Assembly (NCBI GenBank): GCA_002633025.1
Contig: NMRB01000577.1
Coordinates: 203,141 to 267,140 of the forward strand
DNA from: Notospermus geniculatus
Taxonomy: Eukaryota; Nemertea; Pilidiophora; Heteronemertea; Lineidae
Length of the DNA: 64,000 nucleotides
Direction of reading: 5' to 3'
The notes under the pieces are model-generated. The model was not told the DNA's origin. It saw nothing but the letters and a program-made list of their open reading frames with translations, and searched no databases. Every line of letters begins with the position of its first letter. Positions within the stretch are counted from its first letter, which is position 1. This document shows positions 30,912-40,700 of the stretch, one piece after another. The translations under genes were made by a program, and so were the position numbers.

Positions 30912-31625
30912 TAATGGAGTTACCATTAGACGCCTGATCACATTTGGTAGATATTTTTCCATTTAACCTTCCGCTGCACTACTTTTCAAGATGGTAACCT
31001 TCGAACGATACTAGAGGGTGTTGGTTGAACCTCGTCCCAAGACCCTCTAGTGTCAAGATTGGGTGGTCTCCCTCTCAGAAGATGAAGTACAGGACCGTAG
31101 GAGCGTTTTTGATTTTTAGCCAATCGGGAGGCCTGAACCCATAAAAAAGCAAAAAGTCACTGTCAAATTAACAAATTTTACGGATTTTGGGGGCGAAAGC
31201 CCCCAGCCCCCGCCTCCTATGGCATTAAAGTACGCGCTGCAGTGAACTTTGGACCACCTGGGGGTCGTTATACACGGTCCTGATACCGGTTAACATCGCT
31301 GGAGGACATTCTCAATAGATTTATGTCCAGAGACATCCAAAATGTCTAAATCAATTCGAATAATTTTTTCTGAGCAAGCGCTCCCGCACCGTACAGTATA
31401 ATTCTCCGTACAGTTCATTTTAAAATTGCCGATTTTCGATGCGTTTTTCTGCAAATTTCTGGGAGATATTGCAGCAGCATGCCTTTTATAGTGTATTCAT
31501 TCACCTTGGGCTACCATTTTGCCCTTAGCAATGGTATTTATAGCGATTTGGCACCTCACCTTCGCCACGCGTGTTGGTCACCGGAACGTTCTCCCGCAGC
31601 TGTACGGCAATGTTGATTGTACACC

Positions 31626-32518
31626 GTAATTAGGCTATAGAGAAATACTTCGGGCAAAATAGTGCCTTGCCAACCTGACCCCATTCACCCATTCCTTAGA
31701 GCCTCAGCTGGGAATTCGGGACTGGTAGCTGTACCGTGAATGCGCGTTCTCCAGGCAGCGGAGAATTTACTGTCCACTCTCCACTGTCCATTGTCCATTG
31801 CCCACTGTCCATCTTTTTCGAATACCCCTACCTTCAGGCTGTTTGACCGAAAACTGTGGAACTAGCTGTCATCTAATGCCAAGTTCATACTTCGACGGAG
31901 GACCATTGGCGTCCGACGCGAGATCAAATTCTGGGCGCCGACATAATGAACTACATGTAGGCTTATGTCGGCTATTTTTGCCGCGCCCACATGCTGCCCG
32001 CGTGGTACTGCATCATCCTTTGCGTGATAAGAAATGATGAAAATTTCACTGACATTACCCCAAACCCGCGCGAAACCCCCCGCATCCGCGCTCGTTTGAA
32101 AGTTTTCACAAAACCACCGAAACGCCGAATACATGGTCAAGAACATGTTTTCAACCTCTTGACTACCACAACTCAAAAACCCGTCTGTACCAGTGCCTTT
32201 TTTAATTTTTGAGAGTTATGACATAAGTAATTAAAAGTGTTTTTATACCCATGTGTATTGTGATAGACCCCATAAACTATATATTTCTGTAAAGCTGATT
32301 GACTCGCCTATCAATTGATATTGGTTGCAAGTCTATATAAGTCAAACAGTCTATTCAACGCTGTTGCAGAGGCTATTGTGCGCGACTTAGACTTCCTCGT
32401 GTACCGCCAAAATATCAACAGTGGCGCCATCTATATGACGCAGGTCGAACTATGAGAAGCAGACGATATCCATGCACCTGTACACACCGATAGAATCATG
32501 CCTGAGCATACCGAACTC
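31626..32518. other. Intergenic stretch
   Basis: No gene recognised. A CTGTCCA..TGTCCATTGCCCACTGTCCATC short tandem lies at 31770-31812. Confidence 0.5.
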
Positions 32519-32712
32519 AGGGGCGGATCCAGGATTTGACGAAAGGGGGGCGCATATATCGGCGGCGGCGAAGTCGTCGCCACACGCGCCGCAGGCGCGT
32601 CTTCAGCGGGGGGTCTGGGGGGCCTCCCCAGAAAATTTTGAAATCTAGAAGCCCTGAAACGCGATTTCCCGGCATTTCGGAACACAAATATAGGTCCCGT
32701 CGGTGCTTGGAA
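32519..32712 (+). mobile_element. GGATCCAGG-family MITE, left-end copy
   Basis: CAGGGGCGGATCCAGGATTT begins it. G-rich and C-rich arms follow, with AAAATTTTGAAATCTAGAAG and GAAACGCGATTTCC at the core end, as in 59162-59455. The right TIR is not clear. Confidence 0.7.
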
Positions 32713-32916
32713 AACCGTCTTCTGATGATATAAAAAAAAATTGCAAATTAATAGAAGTACACTACTGAATGGGCTGAGGGATCAAGACGGCAGCCCACAA
32801 GACAGCGAACAGACACGTTCCAAAATTTGACATACATGTACTTTTAAAAGAAGCATCTACAGGTAACCGTATTCAAAAAAAGATGCATCAAGATCCCGAG
32901 AACGACTTATAACGCT

Positions 32917-33212
32917 GGGGCTGATCCAGGATTTTCTCGAGGGGTGGGATAAGGTAGAGAAGATAGAGGCCACTGGCCTCGCGCTTCGGTCATTGGCGGC
33001 GTTGGCACGACTTGGCGGGGGGTCTGGTGGTCCTCCCGCACTAGGAAAATTTTGAAAATTAGAATCGCTGAGACGCGATTTCCCGACATCTGAGGTTGAG
33101 AAAGTCCGATGCCAAAGCTAAAATTCAGTTACTGAAAAAACTTTGGTGTGCGGATTTAAGGGGTGGCCTGCGCCGCGTGCGCCCTCCCCCCTAAATCCGC
33201 GCCTGGAACTCC
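32917..33212 (+). mobile_element. GGATCCAGG-family MITE, near-complete copy
   Basis: GGGGCTGATCCAGGATTTTC on the left, and AAATCCGCGCCTGGA on the right at about 33195-33210. The core AAAATTTTGAAAATTAGAAT and GAGACGCGATTTCC is shared with the other copies. Confidence 0.75.
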
Positions 33213-33855
33213 ACACTACAATACATTATGAAAAGACCAATAGCTACGTCGGCGGTATATAGGTTTGTTGATTTGCGACGTATGTGTACGTCGGCGGTAA
33301 TCAAGAGGTTTTTAAAATCTTCGGGAAAATATCTCGGATACTTATTTCATTCGACACCCCAGGAATGGCGAGGATATAGGCTACACATGTAGGAGGAGTT
33401 AAGAACATACCAGCATTTCAACTTTAATGGTCAAATTGGTGCGGCACAAACCCACGAAAAACATCTGTTAAAATTGATCGAATTCTGTCGCGAACAAAAA
33501 CACGTCATATTCCAATTGTACCAGACAGATCTTTCCACCTAATTGCCTCTTATCTCCGGTGGAACGTTTCCAAAATTTAATTGCTAGACACCTGTTTATG
33601 CCTATGATATGAATTTAAATCTCGATATTTCTGGCATATTTCATCTGCCAGACCACTGCAGACGGAAGGTAAGATTGTTCACTCATCTTTCATCCACCTT
33701 TGTTGTTGGCCAGCACACATCCATGATGTATTGCGCATACGTGCTTTTTATTTTCATGCTTGATTTTTCTCTGGCATCGCGAAACCGTTCTCTATGAAAG
33801 CGCGTGAGAAGCTGTTGTTGAGTGATTTCGGATTTTGTTTCGATGACTTGAAAAA
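33213..33855. other. Intergenic stretch
   Basis: No gene recognised. Confidence 0.5.
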
Positions 33856-34210
33856 ATGTGGCCCGGCACAGCAAAATGAGTCGCATGTCGCTCTTAAGCC
33901 CCAGTCTCATATCCACTCCGGGCCCGTACGGCGAGTAAAAACAGACATTTTGGCCAATTTCTACGGTGCCCAGTTTGATCCAGCCTACTTTCCGCCTATC
34001 TATTGAGGCGATTTCGGCATTATTCATCTTAAATCCGAGTTTCAGTCTCTAAAATCCGCAGCAAGCCGCTGGGTGGAGAAAATCGTACGGAGCCCGGTGC
34101 ATTTGTGACCTAGCTTGGCAGGATGAGACCAAGTGTTTGTCAGTTTCAATATTGTCTGTATTGTGAAATCTGAAGCAATCTATTTCTTCCATTCTCTCCT
34201 GGTGTCACCT
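33856..34210 (+). repeat. 355-bp direct repeat, copy 1
   Basis: It is repeated at 34555-34916 with one substitution seen (TTAAATCC versus TTAGATCC) and a 7-base difference at CCTAG(GCTTTAG)CTTGG. Overlapping frames on both strands are not recognisable genes. Confidence 0.95.
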
Positions 34211-34554
34211 AAGATATCTACGTTTTAAGGTGAACATGATAATGATAATGATAGGGAGATTCTTCGCATCTGAAAAGTTTGAAGAGGATTGCGTTATGAT
34301 AGTTTAAAAGATGATTAGTTCAGGTAACATGTACGGGTGGTCACGGTGGTCGTTTCAGTGCGAGATGCTGCAAGGTGCTGTTTTTGACGCGATGAAAACG
34401 ATGAATTTTTCAGTTTTCGTGCGTTGGCAACGTCCACTGCCATTGTTCCCTTCTATTGTTTGGACTCTGACCATTGTACAAGGGAAGTGCTGACTGCACA
34501 CGGAAATTACCGAAGATTAGATCGGCTTTTTCCGACCATCGTGCGGCGTTATTN

Positions 34555-34916
34555 ATGTGGCCCGGCACAGCAAAATGAGTCGCATGTCGCTCTTAAGCCC
34601 CAGTCTCATATCCACTCCGGGCCCGTACGGCGAGTAAAAACAGACATTTTGGCCAATTTCTACGGTGCCCAGTTTGATCCAGCCTACTTTCCGCCTATCT
34701 ATTGAGGCGATTTCGGCATTATTCATCTTAGATCCGAGTTTCAGTCTCTAAAATCCGCAGCAAGCCGCTGGGTGGAGAAAATCGTACGGAGCCCGGTGCA
34801 TTTGTGACCTAGGCTTTAGCTTGGCAGGATGAGACCAAGTGTTTGTCAGTTTCAATATTGTCTGTATTGTGAAATCTGAAGCAATCTATTTCTTCCATTC
34901 TCTCCTGGTGTCACCT
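34555..34916 (+). repeat. 355-bp direct repeat, copy 2 (starts exactly after an N)
   Basis: The first base of this copy directly follows the single N at 34554. The near-identity and position suggest unmerged allelic sequence at a contig joint, so treat as a possible false duplication. Confidence 0.9.
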
Positions 34917-35035
34917 TATGCCTCAGTCACAAATGAAGCAGCCACCGGAGGATATCTTGACATCGGCAAGGGAACACTGGTAGAAACGTCGTGTTAAATA
35001 AATATAGAAAGATTAACCAAAAAGTTGGATTAGTT
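34917..35035 (+). mobile_element. Penelope-like element 3' tail fragment
   Basis: GCCACCGGAGGATATCTTG, then GGAACACTGGTAGAAACGT and a GTTAAATAAATAT end match the tail at 52030-52120 (GCCACCTGAAGACGATCAG, GCAACACTGGTAGAAACGT). Such CTGATGA...GAAACG stretches close many Penelope-like and related elements. No coding part is attached here. Confidence 0.6.
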
Positions 35036-35730
35036 ATTGTCCATGGACCATTTCGTTGTTATTTTGGGGTTAAAAATGACCATTTTCTATGTACTTTTTC
35101 TATGTGTTGCACTGTTCAAAGCTTTTTGGGCCTGATGTAGCCATCGATTCGTGAATGGGAAGATGTCGAGGACTATCCCTATGATTTTTCGCAAGGATGT
35201 AGGCAGCGATTCGGATTATTTTGATCGGTGAATTAGGGGTATTTTCTGACTTCGTCTTGATGCAGCCGTGTAAAGTTTTAATCAGGCCTATGTTCACGTG
35301 TCTTGACCAATTGGTCTGAATAGGCAAACAACAGTGAAATGTTGTTTGGTTCTCACGTGGCTCATGGGCAGCGGTATTCTGACTTGAGGGTAACATTTAA
35401 ACATGTTAAAGGGGCACTCGCCTGATGGTGTTACATTCCACGGGAAGGTCTTATGATTTAAAGGGGCGGGGTTCGGTATTGGTGGCATCCCGGGGATGGA
35501 AAGGCCATGGCGAGACACGACCCCCAAAAAATCACCTAGTGCCCAAAACGTCGCTCGACTTGTTTTAATTTCATTTTGGAATATCATAAATTCATATTCA
35601 CAAATTAAATTTTGTTTTTAAGGAGGTCTTTCACTTGTTGGAGTCCGATTAGAATACGTGACCCGTTCCGGCCCAACCAGTCGCATGTCGCTGTCAGCTT
35701 GGCTGCAGGTTGAAACAAAACATGTGGGGT
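35036..35730. other. Intergenic stretch
   Basis: No gene recognised. Confidence 0.5.
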
Positions 35731-35960
35731 GTCGGGGTGGCGCAGTGGAAACATCGGCGCCTGCCACCACTAAGGTCGTGGGTTCGATCCCCAGGTCGTG
35801 CAAGTGGCTTTATGTGGTACAGAGGGCGATCTCTCCTCGACATCGTAGGTTTCCTCCGGGGCTCCGGTTTCCTCCTACATATATTAATATCGTCCAATAT
35901 TGTTTGATGAGTAGCTATAATGCCCTAAGTGGGCGCTTGCACTCCTGAGATAATATTTTT
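35731..35960 (+). mobile_element. tRNA-derived SINE
   Basis: A pol III A box (TGGCGCAGTGG, from 35738) and B box (GGTTCGATCCC, 35780-35791) stand at tRNA-like spacing. A tRNA-unrelated body with GGTTTCCTCCGGGGCTCCGG and a tail ending TAATATTTTTTAAAAAC follow. The CTCCGG..GGTTTCCTCC block is shared by several animal SINE families. Length about 230 bp. The head does not fold into a functional tRNA acceptor stem. Confidence 0.85.
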
Positions 35961-36134
35961 TAAAAACAAAACATGCCAAATATTTGTCAGTTTCAATATT
36001 GTCTGTCTATTATGGTGTCATCTTTAAGACTAATAGTCCGTTGAGGCTCGTCTTCTGAGCAACATGCGACTGTTTTTCCCCGAGTGGGTCACTTGCAGTA
36101 GGCCTATGCTGTCACAGTCGAACGGGCTGAGACC

Positions 36135-36245
36135 AGGGGCCTGTTTCATAAAGTGACTTTAAGCTAATGGTACCTATAACCAAATTGAAAATGCATTGAA
36201 GCTAATGCTACCATTAGCCTAAAGTCACTTTATGAAACAGGCCCC
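36135..36245. mobile_element. 111-bp foldback MITE, GGGGCCTGTTTCATAAAGTG ends
   Basis: GGGGCCTGTTTCATAAAGTG and its inverse at the right (CACTTTATGAAACAGGCCCC) are perfect over 20 bp. A widespread MITE type in animals. Confidence 0.9.
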
Positions 36246-36518
36246 AGATCGCTGTGCCATTGTATGCGGGAGATTAGCATTTTACCAAATTCTCACATCA
36301 CATGGAACGCATAAAGCTGCGCCAAAAATCAAATCAGTTGGATAAATTTAAATTTAAGAATAGTGCTCAGCCACATGGCACAGACGCCAATTATATACGG
36401 CTGTGCCATTAGGCACTGCTAAGTTTTGTAGCTGTGTCATTTCAAATTGCGCAGTGCCAAATACAGCAGCGACGCAGCTTATCCGTATGTCTGCTTTAGC
36501 CTGCAGAAATATTGGCCG

Positions 36519-36614
36519 ATTCATAAAAGCTAGCAAATGCTTTTACTTCAAGCTTTTTACACTGGACCTCGCTGTGCAAGTCTTAAGTAAAAGCATTTGC
36601 TAACTTTTATGAAC
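36519..36614. mobile_element. 96-bp foldback MITE
   Basis: ATTCATAAAAGCTAGCAAAT and the inverse ATTTGCTAACTTTTATGAA. Related to the diverged 5685-5808. Confidence 0.8.
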
Positions 36615-36619
36615 ACCAG

Positions 36620-37670
36620 CCCATCTCTGCCATATTGGACTTGAAGCCCGCGTACATCGGAATTGCGACTGGATACAACTAGTCGCCACTGAGCTACCTG
36701 GCGACTGGGAGCATTAGCTGAACAAGCCGGTTGTGATTTTGATCCAGAAATGCCAAGACCCATAACACCAGGTGTCCAGACACCAGAGCGGTATTTTTAG
36801 CCATACCTGGCTGTTCTGTTTATTGCCCTCCCACCATCTGTTGGATGGTGATATGCGAAACAAAGTACTATAAATAGGTAATCAGCAGCGGGGGTGAACA
36901 GGTAATTGGAAAAGCCCACTAGTGTATCTGGCCCTCAAGCCCACGAGAAAAATGGCTCATAAAATCATTATTTTCTGCTCGATTTGAAAAATTCGAACAC
37001 ATATTTGATATACCATCAAATTTAACATCCGCTGGTGACACTCACAAACACTGCACACATCTTTGTGTTGGATTTTCTTACTTTAGTCAGAGGCATTAAT
37101 TTGCCTGGATTACGTAACTTCCTCCTTATCTGTACCCCGATAGAATGCGAAATATCGGGGTATATTAGGTCTGCTGCTCAATGGTGATGTAAATGTAATG
37201 GAGGATCTAGCAGTAACTGGAGGCAATTGATCAGTTGATGTACGCACCTTTGCGACTCTGCTGGAACTGAGAAATCGCCACTCATTGCGAGTTACACATG
37301 TTCAACTTTCTTGCAACGGGTTGTACCAGTTTCGTCCAGTCGCGGCGATGTACGCATGTTTGACACTAATCAGTTGCAGTTTTCTGAACGAAATCGGGTC
37401 TCAAATCCCCGGATGCTACCTGAGTTGCTGCCAGTCGCTGGGTCGATGCAGCAGTGTCAACATTTACGCAGTCAGGACGTAACGACTGATTGGATGCTCC
37501 TAGTTTTCCCGAGTTGCTGAATTTTCTCTGTGCTTCCAGTATTTACAAACAGTGGTCTAATCTCAAATCCATTTGTTTTTGTCTATATCCTAATTACCTA
37601 TACCATACAGGAACTTTATTGTGAAGCGCCGCTGACAGAGTTTACCCTCCCTAAAGTAAAATCCCCAAAC
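36620..37670. other. Region upstream of the secreted-peptide gene
   Basis: No coding frame or strong repeat recognised. It may hold the promoter or 5' untranslated exons of the gene at 37736. Confidence 0.4.
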
Positions 37671-37702
37671 TATAAGGAAAACCCCAATTTCTCTCTTTTT
37701 AG
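37671..37702 (+). promoter_or_regulatory. Candidate TATA element for the secreted-peptide gene
   Basis: CTATAAGG at 37670 lies 65 bases before the start codon. Transcription from about 37700 would give a leader near 36 bases. Alternatively CTCTTTTTAG (ending 37702) or ATTTCAG (ending 37726) is a splice acceptor of a 5' untranslated exon. The sequence alone does not decide. Confidence 0.3.
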
Positions 37703-37735
37703 GCAATTAACCAGTGATCGATTTCAGGAATCAAA

Positions 37736-40700
37736 ATGAAGGGGGTACACATTCTTCTTGTGCTAGGTGAGTTTCATAACACTGCCAGGTTAAGGGCCGG
37801 TTTGACGGGCGTTTTTATCGCCGCGATAATCGCCACGTTTTTAACGCTCAGTAAAAACGGATATCGCACCGTAGGTCGATCGACTGTTTTCACTAGCTGG
37901 TTTATCGCCGATTTCACTTTCCACGGGCGATTCTTCATCCCTTGCGACAAAATAGCCATGTGAAGATATGGCTTTTTTGCCGCTACAGTGATAGGCATCG
38001 CTCGTGGCTTTTCGGTCATTTTCACTGGCGATTTGAAGAGCGACATCGCATCTCGCTGCGATTGATGTTTTCACCAGAGATTTCATCGCCGAAGCGTTAC
38101 AGCGATTTACCGCCGGCGAGTTTTACCATGGCTTTTTTCTCTCGCTGGCGATGTCACCCGCTGTTGGCGTTTTTGGCGTTTTGACGGGCGTTTTGGATGC
38201 GATATCGCCAACAGCGTTAAAATCGGCGCGATAAAAACGCCCGTCAAACCGGCCCTTTAGAGGCCTGCAGGATACATGGATCATATAGTGCTGGTCTATC
38301 GACCATACAAACGACCTGTTGTAATACCCCCAACCAAGTCAGCCAAGTAGGGAACCCACCTTCCAGAACATACACCATATGCATGATATGGATAGTCAAT
38401 GGGCCACCTTACAGAGCATTCCAAGATAGATGGTGGCCTACTAGTTCTCCCACATGACGTCGTGGCCATTCACTGTAAAAGCATGATAGCCGACAACCAC
38501 GCTGGTGACTCAACTTTTTTTTGGACGCGTTTTTACTTATGCATAACTAATCGTGTTGACTATTTCTGCAGTTGTTTCGGCAAATAGAAGGGGTGACACC
38601 TTTTTACAACAGCTGTAACTTATTACAACAGCTGTAACTTATTTTGTAATCACCAGGTGATTACAAAATAAGCTGTCACCCCTTCTATTTGCCGGAACAA
38701 CTGCAAAAATAGTCAACACGATTAGTTATGCACGAGTAAAATCGCGTAAAAAAAGTTGAGTCACCAGCGTGACAACACTACCAAACGCATCCTCTCAGAT
38801 AATTATTTTACCGAAACTTTTGTGCCTATAGTTGCGCTTCCACTACAAAAAAGCTGGTATTTGTACGCTCTTATTCTGCTTCCATTACAGAATTACCGGG
38901 TTTAATAAGTCCGGTTCTATTAAGTGCGGATCTATTTAGTTCGGACAGCATAATTTGCGCTTCCACTACAAAAAAGCCGGTATTTGTCCGCTCTTATATT
39001 CTGCTTCCATTACAGAATTGCCGGGTTTAATAAGTCCGGTTCTATTAAGTGCGGATCTATTTAGTTCGGATAGCATAGCCGATCATACTCCGAATCTAGA
39101 TGCGGATAAATTTTGTAGTGGAATGGCAATCACACCGGATCTATTTTGTAGTATTATGCTCGGCTACAGGTGGCTCCACGGTCGCTTTCGACTGTGCATG
39201 ACCTATCCAAACTAAATAGATCCGCACTTAATAGAACCGGACTTATTAAACTCGGCAATTCTGTAATGGAAGCAGAACAAGAGCGGACAAATACCGGCTT
39301 TTTTTGTAGTGGAAGCGCAACTTATGCCCCTCTTGGTCAGCTTAGCGTGCCAACGGCAATTAAATGGTATTAAACTTTTGCCGCGGGCTCATTTTGGTAT
39401 CTAAAGAGAGTGAAGCCATAGCATTCGTGCAATAATGTATTTTTTTAATATGGAATATATTCCATATACACTGTTGCTCATAAAGTTGGAATACCGGTGT
39501 CTGAAAATTTCCATTCATTGCCAGTAAACTTTTTTCTGTATTATTTCTGTTCGTATTGGTCGATTGCAATGAAATTTCATCAGCTGATGGGAAAGTTACG
39601 GGGGCAATAGTTGCTGTGGCTGATGTTCTGAAACCAGTACATTGGGGATGTAAGGAGCTGCACGATTTTTTTGGGAAAACAACGCGGTTTTACAAAAACT
39701 TCCCTCCCCCTGATGCGCATAGCCATTGAGTTCCTGAATTGGTTTTGGAAGTTTAATTCTTACCTTCAAACAAAACCGCTAACAAAAGTGATATTAGGGA
39801 GGTTCCGCAAAGCTCCGAATTCCGAATCCCGAAACGATTTCAGGCCTGCGTGACGTTACGTCATGACGTCGTTTCTTCGTCGAAAATCTGCGGTGGTCCA
39901 ACTTTTGGCCTTGTGAATGGCGTGACAACCTCTCTTTAACACCACGCCATTATCTTACACTGGCATTTTAAGCATTTATTTCATTGCTAAAGTGTGCCAG
40001 GTATATCCAATTGTCACCTCTATGCTCAGAAAAGCTCAAGAAAACATTTCTTGTAAATGAAAATTATCAATTCGGAATTCGTAAACCACCGACGAAGATT
40101 TGCGGCCATCCTCGTCAAGACGCAACGAATTTGCACGACGTCACGAATGTGATGCAACGTCATACGTCAAAATGATGACGTCATCACAGATATTCGTAAT
40201 TCGGAATTCGGAGACGTTGCGGAACCTACTATTATCACCACTTGATAGAAGCTTGCCAAGCCGATATTCAAAAACGATATTTTTCACCAAAATTCGGGCA
40301 GCTATCTACATCAACAACGCGCTAGTTTCAGAACATCAGCCACAACGACCATTGCTCCCGTAATGTCCCCATCAGCTGATGTCGTTTCATTGAAATTGAC
40401 CCACACGCTCAGAAATAATTGTCCTCTTTGTACTAATATGTCCAAGATGGCGGCAATCAATCCTTCATTTGGGCATTTTGGCAGGCACGACCGATTAAAA
40501 ACTGACCAACTTCCTATTTCCTACTTTTTCAGTTGCCTTGGTTTCTGTCTCACAAGCTTCTGTTCTTGAAGCACAAGATATAGATTATAGGTCGTTTACA
40601 CGTAAGTATGAAAAAGTTCCTTTCCTGAATACTTCTTCATTGAAACAGGCATCATCAAGACTAGGAATGGCCAACCAATCCGGCGGTGGATTATTGTTAA

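Larger units (their letters stand above)
28852..31625. repeat. Long inverted repeat (foldback) with ~360-bp arms
   Basis: The left arm (28852-28937 plus 29211-29480) is the reverse complement of the right arm (31270-31625). Landmarks are GCCGTACAGCTGCGGGAGA, TATAAATACCATT, GGCATGCTGCTGCAATATCT, GAGCGCTTGCTCAGAA and GATGTTAACCGGTATCAGG. The left arm is interrupted by a MITE pair that the right arm lacks. The 1.8-kb centre holds two further MITEs (29681-29820, 29845-30130) and 30781-30911. No transposase was found. Confidence 0.8.
37767..40532 (+). other. Intron 1 of the secreted-peptide gene
   Basis: 2,766 bases, largely made of MITEs: 37793-38256, 38500-38770, 38831-38946, 38953-39321 and 39797-40229. 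Donor GTGAGTTT, acceptor CTACTTTTTCAG. Phase 1. Confidence 0.7.
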
